Part shown: positions 43,340-52,836 of the stretch, piece after piece
Numbering within the stretch: position 1 is the first letter of the stretch
How the letters are laid out: every line of letters begins with the position of its first letter
From: Methanoregula sp.
GTDB lineage: Archaea; Halobacteriota; Methanomicrobia; Methanomicrobiales; Methanospirillaceae
Assembly: GCF_023227875.1 (NCBI RefSeq)
Contig: NZ_JALOCH010000004.1
Span: forward strand, 124,001-188,000
Reading direction: 5' to 3'
DNA: 64,000 nt
The notes under the pieces: generated by a model
Seen by the model: only the letters and a program-made list of their open reading frames with translations
What the model was told of the DNA's origin: nothing
Database searches by the model: none
Position numbers and translations under genes: made by a program

Positions 43340-43573
43340 ATGGCAGCATCGTGGAGAGAGGCAAAAGACTGTGCGGCCCGTGAGGGGCTTCCCCATGTCT
43401 ATCATGACTGCGACGACAACGTCTATGGGGCGTGCAGGGAAGGAGAACCGCAGGGTTCATTCAGGGGAGGAGCATTCATGGAGCACCGCTGCATCTGCAT
43501 GCCATCGCACCTGAGTGCAGACGAGCTGGAAGAGAAGGAGAAGAAGTTCTTATCTGAAAACCCGGATTGGTGA
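43340..43573 (+). CDS. Small Cys-rich protein, possible modification substrate
   Basis: A 77-residue protein, AASWREAKDCAAREGLPHVY at the start, with five Cys (AKDC, HDC, GAC, HRC-I-C-M) and an acidic predicted helix at the end (SADELEEKEKKFLSENPDW). ATG 43340 is the likely start; ATG 43286 would add 18 hydrophobic residues. I do not recognise it securely. Cysteine content and position downstream of a peptide-type radical SAM gene make it a candidate substrate; a simple metal-binding protein is the alternative. Confidence 0.6.
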   Translation: MAASWREAKDCAAREGLPHVYHDCDDNVYGACREGEPQGSFRGGAFMEHRCICMPSHLSADELEEKEKKFLSENPDW

Positions 43574-43607
43574 GGCCGGTTAAGGGGAGGCCCCGCTCCC
43601 GTTACCA

Positions 43608-44207
43608 TTATTGATTTCTTTTAATTTCCTGGCGGAACCGGTGGATGATATCGTAAAGCATCATGCGGAATTCGGCACCGATCTCATCCCAGGATTTCAC
43701 GTCCGTGACCTGACTGGTGTCATCACGAACAGGTTGTGCATGAATCACCTGCCCGTCCGCGGGAGTATCGATCCGGGGCTGCCACCAGAGCTGGCGCATG
43801 ATCTCAAAATAACCACTCGCAAGGACGATCAGGAACACCAGCGGAACAATAATGAATGACAGGTACCAGAACATCTGGTACAGCGTGGTTGATGCAGCCA
43901 GGTCCACCCACTGGAACACCCGCAGGATAAATGCAATGCAGAAGACGCTGCCAATTGCCCGTATGATCGGTGCCGGCAGGTTGAGGGGGAAGGGGAATGC
44001 TCCGAAGATCGCACCAACAAACAGGATGATGGAGATCAGCACCAGGAGCCAGAAATTTTCGTTGATGAAGGATACCCCGGAGTGGAAGAACGGGTTCGAT
44101 ACATAGTGCGCCAGGATATTTGCCAGAACGACCACGATCAGAAAACATATGATCCCAATCATCCGTGAGGCAAATATCCAGCCGAATGATTTTGTACGAC
44201 AGTGCAC
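43608..44207 (-). CDS. Four-helix membrane protein, unknown
   Basis: A 199-residue protein with about four membrane segments (IGIICFLIVVVLANILAHYV; FWLLVLISIILFVGAIFGAF; IIRAIGSVFCIAFILRVF; FWYLSFIIVPLVFLIVLASG) and a cytosolic tail of some 65 residues with a helix rich in Arg and Glu (MMLYDIIHRFRQEIKRNQ). No motif identifies a transporter or enzyme. It is transcribed towards the Cys-rich gene and ends 34 bases from it. Confidence 0.7.
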   Translation of the reverse strand: MHCRTKSFGWIFASRMIGIICFLIVVVLANILAHYVSNPFFHSGVSFINENFWLLVLISIILFVGAIFGAFPFPLNLPAPIIRAIGSVFCIAFILRVFQWVDLAASTTLYQMFWYLSFIIVPLVFLIVLASGYFEIMRQLWWQPRIDTPADGQVIHAQPVRDDTSQVTDVKSWDEIGAEFRMMLYDIIHRFRQEIKRNQ

Positions 44208-44500
44208 GATAGAACCTGCGCTTTATGCTGTATCTATTTTGTTGGCAGGGCTATAAGAGTGTTAGACATCCGCACCTGAACACGATTTGGGTCTCTTCAC
44301 GGAGTTCTGGCATCCAATCTCTTTTTCAAACCGGCTCCAGTGATACCCGGGATTTTTTCTTATTTGAATTGCCGGCGATCAATCCACGTGTCAATCTCAG
44401 GGCATCGGGCTATGTTCATCTTCGCCAGTCTGAATCAGGTCATGTCTGTAACACAGGGCCCGCGTAATAAAAAATACATCAATAACCAAAAAATTACAAT
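44208..44500. other. Gene-free spacer before the trp promoter
   Basis: No supportable gene. Short frames on either strand lack ribosome sites and recognisable sequence. Confidence 0.4.
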
Positions 44501-44518
44501 AATGTATAAATATGTACA
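44501..44518 (+). promoter_or_regulatory. trp operon promoter with TGTACA box
   Basis: AATGTATAAATATG holds the TATA element, so transcription should begin near 44530-44540. It is followed at 44513-44518 by TGTACA, the core word bound by the TrpY repressor in Methanothermobacter. Repression by a TrpY-like protein is therefore plausible, though no regulator gene is in the window. Confidence 0.5.
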
Positions 44519-44546
44519 AAGTTGACCTGTATACCAGACAAGAGTC

Positions 44547-44645
44547 ATGGTTCCTGCAGAGACCCTGCACAGGAACCGATGCATCAGAGAAAAAAAACCG
44601 GCAGCTGCCTGGCGCCATACCGGTGAACGGACCCATAAATTATGA
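44547..44645 (+). CDS. Possible trp leader ORF with hairpin
   Basis: ATG 44547 opens a 32-codon frame (MVPAETLHRNRCIREKKPAA, then A-W-R) with one Trp codon at 44610-44612. Its TGA overlaps the trpE ATG as ATGA. The DNA also forms a perfect 8-base stem GGTTCCTG/CAGGAACC (44549-44556 with 44570-44577) and contains the palindrome GGCAGCTGCC (44600-44609). The frame could be a regulatory leader peptide translationally coupled to trpE, or chance. Confidence 0.3.
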   Translation: MVPAETLHRNRCIREKKPAAAWRHTGERTHKL

Positions 44646-46168
44646 AGACAACACTGACGCTCAATCTCGGACCTGAAGAATTTATAACCGCGGTGAAGAC
44701 CCAGCCAAAACCGCTCATCATACCGCTGTGTGCAGAACTGCCGCTCCCGGATATCTCTCCCCTTGATATCTATGAGGGGACCAAAACGGGGTGCGGGTTC
44801 CTGCTCGAATCAATGGATGGGAGCGAGAAACTCGCCCGGTACTCGTTTATCGGCATCGATCCGGAAATGATCGTAACCATCGGCAATACCGTGAATATCC
44901 GGGGCAACGAGTCCTTTGTTGCCATTGCCCGTGACCCTGATGGCGATAACCCGGTGGACCAGATCAAGTCGATCCTTTCCCGCTTCCATTACATGAATGT
45001 TAAGGCCCCCCGGTTCTTCGGAGGTATGGTCGGCTATTTTGCCTACGACTGCATCTATTCCCTCTTCGAAAAAGTCAAGAAGACAAAAAACCGCGACAAT
45101 GGTTCACGGGAGACGGATCACGATGCCTGTTTCATGCTCACCAAGGACTGCATCATCATCGATCACCGGGATAAGAAACTGTTTATCTTCTCCAGCCCGT
45201 TCCTGACCTACGACTCCGATCTGGCTGAAGAATATCAGAAGAGTGCTGTAAAGATCCAGCTCCTTGCCAACCATCTGGCTACGCTTGGCCAGAAGGTCTG
45301 CGAAAGATCGCAGTGCTGTGGAAATGCCCCATCTGTCCCAATCGCCAGGGCCGCAGCACAGCAGTGCTTCGAGCAGGCCATCGAAAACGTCAAGGAACAT
45401 ATCATTGCCGGGGATATATTCCAGGCCGTGATCTCGCGGCGCCTGGAATTTCCGGTATGTAGTGAGCCCTTTACCATCTATGCAGCACTCCGTGAGATCA
45501 ATCCAAGCCCCTACATGTATTACCTGGATTTCGGGGAGGAGAAAGTCATCGGGGCGAGCCCCGAGATGCTGGTGCGTGTCGAGAGGCGCCAGGTGACCAC
45601 GGTCCCCATTGCCGGGACACGGCCCCGGGGCCGCACACCATCCGAAGACGACCAGCTGGCCGAAGACCTGCTCCGTGACAAGAAAGAGCGTGCGGAGCAT
45701 ACGATGCTCGTCGACCTCGCACGAAACGATATCGGGCGCGTGTGCCGGTTCGGGTCCGTGAATGTCGGCGAGTTCATGGGGATCGAGAAGTTCTCTCATG
45801 TCCAGCACATCGTCTCGACTGTCAGCGGGACGCTCCGCGATAACCTGGACTGCTACGATGCCTTCAAGTCCTGTTTCCCGGCGGGGACCGTCTCGGGAGC
45901 ACCTAAGATCCGGGCCATGCAGATCATCGATGAGCAGGAGCCGGGAGCCCGCGGCCTGTATGCCGGCGCTGTCGGGTATATCGGTTTTGACCGGAACCTC
46001 GATTTCGCCATCGCTATCCGGACGATACTGGTCCGGAAGGACCGGGCATACGTCCAGGTCGGTGCAGGGATCGTTGCAGACTCCGTGCCGGAGAACGAGT
46101 GGAAAGAGACGGAGAACAAGGCGGCAGCGATGGTCCGGGCAATCGAGCATTCGGGAGCCTGTTCATGA
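44642..46168 (+). CDS. trpE: Anthranilate synthase component I
   Basis: A 508-residue enzyme that turns chorismate into anthranilate with ammonia from TrpG. The N-terminal FLLESMDG holds the L-L-E-S tryptophan feedback site. The catalytic half has AIENVKEHIIAGDIFQAVIS, GASPEMLVRVE, PIAGTRPRGRT and LVDLARNDIGRV, then GTVSGAPKIRAM. It heads the trp operon, and ATGA links it to trpG. Confidence 0.97.
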   Translation: MKTTLTLNLGPEEFITAVKTQPKPLIIPLCAELPLPDISPLDIYEGTKTGCGFLLESMDGSEKLARYSFIGIDPEMIVTIGNTVNIRGNESFVAIARDPDGDNPVDQIKSILSRFHYMNVKAPRFFGGMVGYFAYDCIYSLFEKVKKTKNRDNGSRETDHDACFMLTKDCIIIDHRDKKLFIFSSPFLTYDSDLAEEYQKSAVKIQLLANHLATLGQKVCERSQCCGNAPSVPIARAAAQQCFEQAIENVKEHIIAGDIFQAVISRRLEFPVCSEPFTIYAALREINPSPYMYYLDFGEEKVIGASPEMLVRVERRQVTTVPIAGTRPRGRTPSEDDQLAEDLLRDKKERAEHTMLVDLARNDIGRVCRFGSVNVGEFMGIEKFSHVQHIVSTVSGTLRDNLDCYDAFKSCFPAGTVSGAPKIRAMQIIDEQEPGARGLYAGAVGYIGFDRNLDFAIAIRTILVRKDRAYVQVGAGIVADSVPENEWKETENKAAAMVRAIEHSGACS

Positions 46169-46743
46169 AAGTGCTGATCGTTGACTGTTATGACAGTTTT
46201 ACCTTTAACCTGTACCAGCAGGTGGGAAAGCTCGGCGCAGAACCTCTGGTGATGCCCTGTGACACACCCCTTGACGTCCTGAAAAAGACCGGTTGTGACC
46301 GGATCATCCTGTCACCAGGCCCGGGTACTCCGCAGGACTCCGGTGTCTGCCTTGATGTGCTGGAAACCCTGAGCCGCAAGGTTCCGACCCTGGGAGTCTG
46401 TCTCGGCCACCAGACAATCTGCACCGCATTCGGGGGAGAGGTCATCCGGGCACCGCACCTGATGCATGGCAAGACCTCGACAATCCAGCATGACGGGACG
46501 GGTATCTTTGACGGTGTCCCGACCCCGTTCACTGCAACGCGATACCATTCACTCGTTGCACGCGAGGGATCTCTTCCGAAGGATCTTCAGGTAACCGCCA
46601 CCAGCACGGACGATGGGTACATCATGGGTGTACGGCACCGTAACCTCCCGATCGAGGGCGTGCAGTTCCACCCGGAGAGTATCCTCTCGGCAGAGGGGGA
46701 CCGGATCATCAGGAATTTCCTCACCGATGGGGTGGGCTCATGA
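46165..46743 (+). CDS. trpG: Anthranilate synthase component II
   Basis: A 192-residue class I glutamine amidotransferase: [19 protein letters not shown] at the start, [12 protein letters not shown], the nucleophile [10 protein letters not shown] and the His/Glu pair VQFHPESIL. It passes ammonia to TrpE. ATG 46165 overlaps the trpE stop and its own stop overlaps the trpD ATG. No fusion to TrpD, unlike several bacteria. Confidence 0.96.
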   Translation: MKVLIVDCYDSFTFNLYQQVGKLGAEPLVMPCDTPLDVLKKTGCDRIILSPGPGTPQDSGVCLDVLETLSRKVPTLGVCLGHQTICTAFGGEVIRAPHLMHGKTSTIQHDGTGIFDGVPTPFTATRYHSLVAREGSLPKDLQVTATSTDDGYIMGVRHRNLPIEGVQFHPESILSAEGDRIIRNFLTDGVGS

Positions 46744-47759
46744 TGTTCAAAGACGCAATTATGCAGATTATGGATCAACAGGACCTTGGCGAAGTCGAAG
46801 CGGCCGGTCTCATGGATATTATTATGGAGGGTAAGGCAACCCAGGCCCAGATAGGAGCATTCCTTGTTGCACTTCAGATGAAAGGCGAGAGCCCACAGGA
46901 GATCGCGGCATTCGCCCGGATCATGCGCCGTCATGCGGTCGCGGTCAGGCCGATCACAACAGGGATGCTGGTCGATACCTGCGGTACCGGTGGCGATGGC
47001 ACCCATACGTTCAACATCAGTACGACGGCAGCGTTCGTTGCCGCAGGTGCCGGAGTACCGGTCGTCAAGCATGGCAACCGGAGCGTGAGCAGCACCTGCG
47101 GTTCGGCGGATGTCCTCTCCGCGCTGGGCGTGAATATCTCTGCTGATCCGCAGACTCAGGCCCGTATCGTCGAAGAGGTGGGTATCGCATTCCTGTTTGC
47201 GCCGCTCCATCACCCGGCCACGCGCCACGTGATGGCGGCCCGCCAGGAGATCGGCTGCCGGACCGTCTTCAATATCCTCGGCCCGCTCGCAAACCCCGCG
47301 GGTGCCCAGGCACAGGTACTGGGTGTCTACCACCCTGACCTGACCCGCACATTGGCAGAGGTCCTCCGGCTGCTCGGGCTCTCCCGGGCCATGGTGGTCC
47401 ACGGGGACGGTCTTGACGAGATCACAACAACAGGGGAGACCGTGGTATCGGAACTCATCGCCGATACGATCAACACATACACGCTGAACTGCGAGACCTA
47501 TGGCATTGCCCCTGCCCAACTCCCCGATCTTGCGGGAGGCGATGCGGCAACCAATGCCCGCATCGTCCGGGAGATTCTTGGTGGCGAACGGGGTGCGGGT
47601 CGGGATATCGTACTGATGAATGCGGGCGCTGCGATCTATGTGGGGGGACAGGCACGGGACCTGCATGAGGGGATCGCCCGTGCAGTAACCTCTATCGATT
47701 CGGGAAATGCCCTCGCTCGGCTGGATGCGCTTGTTGAGGCAACGAGGAGTGCAGCATGA
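46740..47759 (+). CDS. trpD: Anthranilate phosphoribosyltransferase
   Basis: A 339-residue enzyme that joins anthranilate to PRPP. The PRPP site is [20 protein letters not shown], followed by [20 protein letters not shown] and [20 protein letters not shown]. Predicted helical N-terminus and alpha/beta core are of normal length. ATG 46740 overlaps trpG; ATG 46743 is also possible. Its stop overlaps trpC. Confidence 0.96.
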   Translation: MMFKDAIMQIMDQQDLGEVEAAGLMDIIMEGKATQAQIGAFLVALQMKGESPQEIAAFARIMRRHAVAVRPITTGMLVDTCGTGGDGTHTFNISTTAAFVAAGAGVPVVKHGNRSVSSTCGSADVLSALGVNISADPQTQARIVEEVGIAFLFAPLHHPATRHVMAARQEIGCRTVFNILGPLANPAGAQAQVLGVYHPDLTRTLAEVLRLLGLSRAMVVHGDGLDEITTTGETVVSELIADTINTYTLNCETYGIAPAQLPDLAGGDAATNARIVREILGGERGAGRDIVLMNAGAAIYVGGQARDLHEGIARAVTSIDSGNALARLDALVEATRSAA

Positions 47760-48511
47760 TCCTTGACGATATCATCCGCCGGACAGAAAAACGGGTGGCA
47801 CAGCTCCCGTCATCATTCCCGGAACCGGCTTCAGAGGGACCCCCGAGCCTCTCCGGTGCAATACGGGGCAGGAACGGTAAAAATGCAGTCATCGCAGAGA
47901 TCAAATGTGCATCTCCCAGCGGGGGGATCATCCGCCGCAACGTGGACATGGCCCAGATGGCTGGTGTCCTCGCGGGAGCCGGGTGCGTTGCCCTGTCGGT
48001 GCTCACCGAACCGTACTTCTTCGGGGGAACGGGACTTGATATCGCACGGGTGAAGACCACGGTGGACATCCCGGTGCTCCGCAAGGATTTCATCATCGAT
48101 GAGCGACAGATCGCAGAATCGAAAGCGCTCGGGGCAGATGCGGTGCTCCTGATTGCAGCAGTGCTCAAAAAGAACCTGCCGGCATTTGTCGATCTCGCTA
48201 TGGACTACCACCTCGAACCGCTGGTCGAGGTGCACAATACTGAAGAAGCCGAATCGGCACTTTCAACCCGGGCAACACTCATCGGGATCAACAACCGTGA
48301 CCTTTCTACCATGACGATCAATCGTTCAACAACAAGGCTGCTGTCCGGACAGATCCGGCCAAAAGGCAGGCTGATCGTATCAGAAAGCGGGATGCGATCC
48401 GCTGATGACGTGCGCGAGATGCGGGGATATTGCGACGCGTTCCTCATCGGATCATCGATCATGGCAGATGCCCACCCGCGGAAGAAACTGGAGGAGTTCG
48501 TATGCGCATAA
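47756..48511 (+). CDS. trpC: Indole-3-glycerol-phosphate synthase
   Basis: A 251-residue TIM barrel: [17 protein letters not shown] (catalytic Glu and Lys), [13 protein letters not shown] (catalytic Lys), [12 protein letters not shown] and [14 protein letters not shown]. It closes the indole ring of carboxyphenylaminodeoxyribulose phosphate. Not fused to TrpF. It overlaps trpD by ATGA and trpF by ten bases. Confidence 0.96.
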   Translation: MILDDIIRRTEKRVAQLPSSFPEPASEGPPSLSGAIRGRNGKNAVIAEIKCASPSGGIIRRNVDMAQMAGVLAGAGCVALSVLTEPYFFGGTGLDIARVKTTVDIPVLRKDFIIDERQIAESKALGADAVLLIAAVLKKNLPAFVDLAMDYHLEPLVEVHNTEEAESALSTRATLIGINNRDLSTMTINRSTTRLLSGQIRPKGRLIVSESGMRSADDVREMRGYCDAFLIGSSIMADAHPRKKLEEFVCA

Positions 48512-49074
48512 AGATCTGTGGTATCACGAGACCGGAAGATGCACGGTTTGCAGAGAACGAAGGCGCCGATGCAATTGGTGTCGTGCTCTTCAGCGACTCG
48601 AAACGATCGGTCAGACCTGAACGGGCGCGGGAAATTTTCCATGCGGTCGGGCCGTTTACCGCAACTGTTGCCGTAACTCATACGAACTCGGAAGACGATC
48701 TCGCGCAGATCATTGCACTGGATCCCGCCGCGATCCAGATCTTCCACCCGTTCGTATTCGATTCACACCCAGGCCCGAAGGTGATCCGGGTGATCGCCCG
48801 GGGCGACCCGCTGCCGGATGACTGCGACGCGGTTATCGTGGACGAGAGCCACGGGGGCGGGAAGCAGTTCGACCTTGGGCATGCACGGGAGACCGTCAGG
48901 AGATCGCACGTGCCGGTTATCCTCGCGGGAGGACTGGCTCCGGAGAATGTCGGCAGGGCGATCCGGGAAATCGGTCCATACGCAGTGGACGTAGCAAGCG
49001 GGGTTGAGGTATCCCCGGGGATCAAGGACCACGAAAAAGTACGGGCGTTTATCGCCGCATGCAGGAGTTATTGA
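48502..49074 (+). CDS. trpF: Phosphoribosylanthranilate isomerase
   Basis: A 190-residue TIM barrel: [15 protein letters not shown] (catalytic Cys), [17 protein letters not shown] and [17 protein letters not shown], with the closing [20 protein letters not shown]. It isomerises phosphoribosylanthranilate. ATG 48502 lies inside the end of trpC. The second catalytic Asp would be in VIVDESHGG. One base separates it from the trpB ATG. Confidence 0.95.
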   Translation: MRIKICGITRPEDARFAENEGADAIGVVLFSDSKRSVRPERAREIFHAVGPFTATVAVTHTNSEDDLAQIIALDPAAIQIFHPFVFDSHPGPKVIRVIARGDPLPDDCDAVIVDESHGGGKQFDLGHARETVRRSHVPVILAGGLAPENVGRAIREIGPYAVDVASGVEVSPGIKDHEKVRAFIAACRSY

Positions 49075-49075
49075 C

Positions 49076-50251
49076 ATGACAACGAAAGGACGATACGGCG
49101 ATTACGGCGGACAATACGTCTCGGAAACACTGATGAACGCCTTACTCGAACTCGAAACAGCGTACGAAAACATTGAGATGGACAGGGCATTCGCAGCCGA
49201 TCTCGCCGCGCTCCAGAAGGAGTATGCCGGCAGGGAGACCCCACTCACGTTCTGCCCGAATGCATCACGGGAGATCGGGTGCAAAATCTACCTGAAACGC
49301 GAGGATCTCGTGCACGGGGGTTCACATAAACTGAACAACACCCTCGGGCAGGCCCTGCTGGCAAAACGCATGGGCAAGAAGCGGCTGATCGCCGAGACGG
49401 GTGCCGGGCAGCACGGTGTCGCCACCGCCATTGTCGGGGCGGCACTCGGGATGCCGGTGGAGGTCTACATGGGAGAGGTCGATACCCGGCGACAGGCCCT
49501 CAATGTCTTCCGTATGGAACTGATGGGTGCAAAAGTGATCCCGGTTAAATCCGGGACCAGGACCCTGAAGGATGCGATCAACGAGGCGCTCCGGGACTGG
49601 GTCGCAAACGTGCGGGATACCTATTACCTGATCGGTTCTGTTGTGGGACCGCACCCCTATCCCCTGATGGTCCGGGACTTCCAGTCGGTAATCGGAAGGG
49701 AGACCCGCCAGCAGGTCCTGAAAAAGGAGGGACGGCTCCCGGATACGGTCGTTGCCTGTGTCGGTGGCGGGTCCAATGCGATGGGGATCTTCTACCCGTT
49801 CGTCAAAGACGACGTGGAGTTGATTGGTGTAGAGGCGGGGGGCAAAGGTGTTGAGACCGGCGAGCACTCGGCTACGCTCTGTGCCGGTGAGCCCGGGGTG
49901 CTGCACGGTGCTCTCTCCTACCTGCTGCAGGATGCCCACGGGCAGGTGCTCCCAACCCACAGCATCTCCGCGGGTCTCGACTACCCGGGGGTAGGCCCCG
50001 AGCATTCGATGCTGAAGGACAGTCACCGGGTCTCCTATGCCGCGGCCAATGATCCGGAAGTGCTCGAAGCATTCAGGTTCCTCTCCCGGTCCGAGGGCAT
50101 CATCCCGGCGCTCGAATCGGCACATGCTCTTGCGTACGTCATGACGAACCGGGACCGGTTCGATCGGGACGATATTGTTGTTATAAACCTCTCCGGCCGG
50201 GGGGACAAGGATGTGGCGGAAGTGGCACGGATGCAAGGGTGTGAGGTATGA
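49076..50251 (+). CDS. trpB: Tryptophan synthase beta chain
   Basis: A 391-residue PLP enzyme of the TrpB1 type: [13 protein letters not shown] at the start, [20 protein letters not shown] with the PLP lysine, [13 protein letters not shown] (catalytic Glu) and [15 protein letters not shown] (phosphate loop). It condenses indole with serine. Partner TrpA is directly downstream with an ATGA overlap, as expected for TrpB1 but not for the stand-alone TrpB2. Confidence 0.97.
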   Translation: MTTKGRYGDYGGQYVSETLMNALLELETAYENIEMDRAFAADLAALQKEYAGRETPLTFCPNASREIGCKIYLKREDLVHGGSHKLNNTLGQALLAKRMGKKRLIAETGAGQHGVATAIVGAALGMPVEVYMGEVDTRRQALNVFRMELMGAKVIPVKSGTRTLKDAINEALRDWVANVRDTYYLIGSVVGPHPYPLMVRDFQSVIGRETRQQVLKKEGRLPDTVVACVGGGSNAMGIFYPFVKDDVELIGVEAGGKGVETGEHSATLCAGEPGVLHGALSYLLQDAHGQVLPTHSISAGLDYPGVGPEHSMLKDSHRVSYAAANDPEVLEAFRFLSRSEGIIPALESAHALAYVMTNRDRFDRDDIVVINLSGRGDKDVAEVARMQGCEV

Positions 50252-51054
50252 GCCGAATCGATACGGTGTTTGAAACACCCGGAAAGACTGCTTTTATCGG
50301 GTTTACCGTTGCTGGAGATCCCGACGTTGCGACATCCCTCCGGATTGCAAAAGCGCTCATTGACGGCGGTACCGATATCCTCGAACTCGGCGTGCCGTTC
50401 TCGGATCCTGTTGCCGACGGACCCACCATCCAGCTGGCGGACGAGCGTGCACTTGCTGCCGGCACAACACCGGATACCATCTTCAGGCTGGTAAAAGAGA
50501 TACGGGCATATTCCGGTGTCCCGATTGTCTTCCTGACATACTACAATATCGTGTACCGGAGGGGTATCGAACGGTTCTATCAAGAGGCCCGCGAAGCGGG
50601 TGTAGACGGAATCCTCGTTGCTGACATGCCGGTTGAAGAATCCGAAGAAGTCACAATGATTGCCGCCCGGTATGGCATCGATCCCATATTCCTCATCACC
50701 CAGACAACCAGCGATGAACGAATCCGGAAGATCGCAGCACCGGCACGCGGGTATCTCTATCTCGTTTCCGTACTCGGAGTGACGGGCGTAAGGGCCGAGG
50801 TCTCTGCCGGGGCCATCGACCTCCTGCACCGGGTCCGCAAGCACACGGATCTCCCGCTGGCGCTCGGTTTTGGCATATCAACACCCGGCCATGCAGCAAC
50901 GTGTGCTGCCGCCGGTGCCGATGGCGTGATAGTCGGGAGCGCAATTGTTGATATCATCGGATCAAACCTTGGTAATCCCGGGGTAATGGGGCAGAAGCTC
51001 AGGGAGTATGTCGTGCAGATGAAGCAGGCAACAGGATCCGCAGGACGGAAATAA
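50248..51054 (+). CDS. trpA: Tryptophan synthase alpha chain
   Basis: A 268-residue TIM barrel that splits indole-glycerol phosphate. [18 protein letters not shown] holds the catalytic Glu, [12 protein letters not shown] the catalytic Asp, and GVTGVRAEV and [14 protein letters not shown] the phosphate-binding loops. It passes indole to TrpB by a tunnel. Last gene of the operon. Confidence 0.97.
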   Translation: MSRIDTVFETPGKTAFIGFTVAGDPDVATSLRIAKALIDGGTDILELGVPFSDPVADGPTIQLADERALAAGTTPDTIFRLVKEIRAYSGVPIVFLTYYNIVYRRGIERFYQEAREAGVDGILVADMPVEESEEVTMIAARYGIDPIFLITQTTSDERIRKIAAPARGYLYLVSVLGVTGVRAEVSAGAIDLLHRVRKHTDLPLALGFGISTPGHAATCAAAGADGVIVGSAIVDIIGSNLGNPGVMGQKLREYVVQMKQATGSAGRK

Positions 51055-51066
51055 TCCCCGTTAACC

Positions 51067-51079
51067 TATCTTTTTTATC
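51067..51079 (+). terminator. T-run after the trp operon
   Basis: TATCTTTTTTATCC follows the trpA stop by 12 bases; a U-rich end suited to archaeal termination, without a strong hairpin. Confidence 0.45.
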
Positions 51080-51110
51080 CCGTGCCTTCCAACGATATCG
51101 TGGATTTATC

Positions 51111-51674
51111 ATGATGTCCAGAAAGGGTATTTTTATAATTCTTGGGGCCTGCATCATCGCAGGACTTCTCATCGCAGGATGTACACAACCGCAGGCACCA
51201 GCCACGGTCCAGACCACGGCACCTTCGGGGATTACTGTCGCTCCTGCTGAACCTGCAGCACCTGTCGGTGAAACAATCGTTGGCATGGCAAACCCGGCAT
51301 CCGTCAACTGTGGCGCCCTCGGAGGTGCAACCGACATCAGGACCGCCGCTGATGGTGGAGAGTACGGCATGTGCACATTCACCAACGGGACAACCTGTGA
51401 GGAATGGGCGCTCTTCCGCGGTGAAGGATGCAAGGCACATATTGACACTGCGGCAACAACTGCAGCCTCCGAAGGTATGGCAAACCCGGCATCGGTCAAC
51501 TGTGGTACTCTTGGTGGAAAAACCGACATCAAGACCGCCGCTGATGGTGGCGAATATGGCATGTGCACGTTCACCAATGGGACAACCTGCGAGGAGTGGG
51601 CACTCTTCCGTGGTGAAGGCTGCAAACCTTACGATGGGAACGTTGTCGCTCCGGCAACCACCGCTTCTCAATAA
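51111..51674 (+). CDS. Lipoprotein with two DUF333 domains
   Basis: A 187-residue exported lipoprotein. A signal helix (IFIILGACIIAGLLIAGC) ends in the lipobox I-A-G-C. After a linker rich in Ala, Pro and Thr come two DUF333 units 64 residues apart, each GMANPASVNCG...GGEYGMCTFTNG...CEEWALFRGEGC. Each unit has four Cys, probably two disulfides. DUF333 is sometimes labelled putative hemolysin without proof. The units are near-identical at DNA level, so the duplication is fairly recent. Confidence 0.88.
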   Translation: MMSRKGIFIILGACIIAGLLIAGCTQPQAPATVQTTAPSGITVAPAEPAAPVGETIVGMANPASVNCGALGGATDIRTAADGGEYGMCTFTNGTTCEEWALFRGEGCKAHIDTAATTAASEGMANPASVNCGTLGGKTDIKTAADGGEYGMCTFTNGTTCEEWALFRGEGCKPYDGNVVAPATTASQ

Positions 51675-51692
51675 TCTGTCAAATCCACAAGA

Positions 51693-52217
51693 CTACTCAA
51701 CGGCATCCCCGCGGTACCCGTGTGCCGCAAGGATGCCGATGACCTTTTTCACCCATGCCGGATCGTTCTTACCCTGAAGATGGGGATGGGGAATTGCCAC
51801 AATCTGTTCGTTCCAGAGCCGGGCGAGCGTCTCATCGGAAGTGCTGATCTCACCAGCCCCGATCACTTTACCTGATAACCGGTTATCAGCATCATACACC
51901 AGCATCCGGTAACACCGGAACCCGCGGCAGACCTGAGGGCGGCTGTCATAAATAGTGCAGATAAACCCGTTACCCCCCCGGTTACGACACAGAAACGGGC
52001 AGGGCCTTTTCCCGGCAGGTGCAGCGGAGTCAGATGGTGAGGAGTATCGATCAGACACTTCATCCGCATAATCCCTGTCCACATGGACCGGGAACAGGTC
52101 GCGGGTCAGGGAATACCGGCAATAATAATCACGGTCATTCAGCTGGCGCTCGATAGTAATGAACGAACCGAAACTTGAACAGCATTTTCCGCAGGAATCA
52201 CAGGTAAAATCTGCCAT
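51693..52217 (-). CDS. YkgJ-like cysteine-cluster protein
   Basis: A 174-residue protein with the YkgJ pattern: FTCDSCGKCCSSFGSF near the start, CPFLCRNRGGNGFICTIYDS and RPQVCRGFRCYRM. The eight or so Cys probably bind zinc or an Fe-S cluster. ATG 52217 is used; the longer frame to 52340 lacks family sequence. Function unknown. Divergent from arsC. Confidence 0.85.
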   Translation of the reverse strand: MADFTCDSCGKCCSSFGSFITIERQLNDRDYYCRYSLTRDLFPVHVDRDYADEVSDRYSSPSDSAAPAGKRPCPFLCRNRGGNGFICTIYDSRPQVCRGFRCYRMLVYDADNRLSGKVIGAGEISTSDETLARLWNEQIVAIPHPHLQGKNDPAWVKKVIGILAAHGYRGDAVE

Positions 52218-52342
52218 ATCCTGATCGTTCGTATGACGGGTATGCTGATAAAGGCACAATGTTCCTGCGAATCTTTTTGTGGCAACCGGCCAACATACCT
52301 GACAGTCGGTTACCTGATTCGCACGTAAAGGAGAATACACTC

Positions 52343-52768
52343 ATGGCAAAGAAAAGAATCCTCTTCATCTGCACGGCCAATGCCGCCCGCTCCCAGATGG
52401 CAGAAGGGCTGCTCCGTGCACGGTACGGCAACCGGTACGAGGTATACAGTGCCGGCACCCGCCAGTCGAAAGTGAGCACCCGGGCGATTGCCGTGATGCA
52501 GGAGATCGGGATTGACATTTCCCATCACCGGTCAAAAACCATTGATGAAGTCTCCGGAACCCCATTCGATCTCGCGGTAACGCTCTGTGACAATGCCCAC
52601 GCCATCTGCCCGGTTGTGCATAATGCAACAAAGACGATCCACCGGGGATTCACCGATCCCCACCTCACACCCGGGACTAACGAAGAGATCCTCAACGGCT
52701 ACCGGTGCGTCAGGGATGAAATCGCCGCATGGATCGATACCACCTTCGGAACTGCGGGAATATACTGA
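52343..52768 (+). CDS. arsC: Arsenate reductase, LMW phosphatase type
   Basis: A 141-residue low-molecular-weight phosphatase-fold protein. The P-loop is FICTANAARSQMAEGLL (C-x5-R), and later FDLAVTLCDNAHAICPV holds the second and third Cys of thioredoxin-coupled ArsC, followed by FTDPHLTPGTNEE with the acid Asp. AAAGGAG (52327-52333) lies ten bases before ATG 52343. No arsenic pump or ArsR is adjacent. Confidence 0.87.
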   Translation: MAKKRILFICTANAARSQMAEGLLRARYGNRYEVYSAGTRQSKVSTRAIAVMQEIGIDISHHRSKTIDEVSGTPFDLAVTLCDNAHAICPVVHNATKTIHRGFTDPHLTPGTNEEILNGYRCVRDEIAAWIDTTFGTAGIY

Positions 52769-52836
52769 CGACCGGCAACATGTGACAACAACATTGATGA
52801 GATACCATCGCGTTCAATGAATCAGGGCTGTAAAAA

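Noticed and set aside
45104..46150. Minus-strand frame of 348 codons
   Set aside because: Antisense within trpE, no recognisable sequence.
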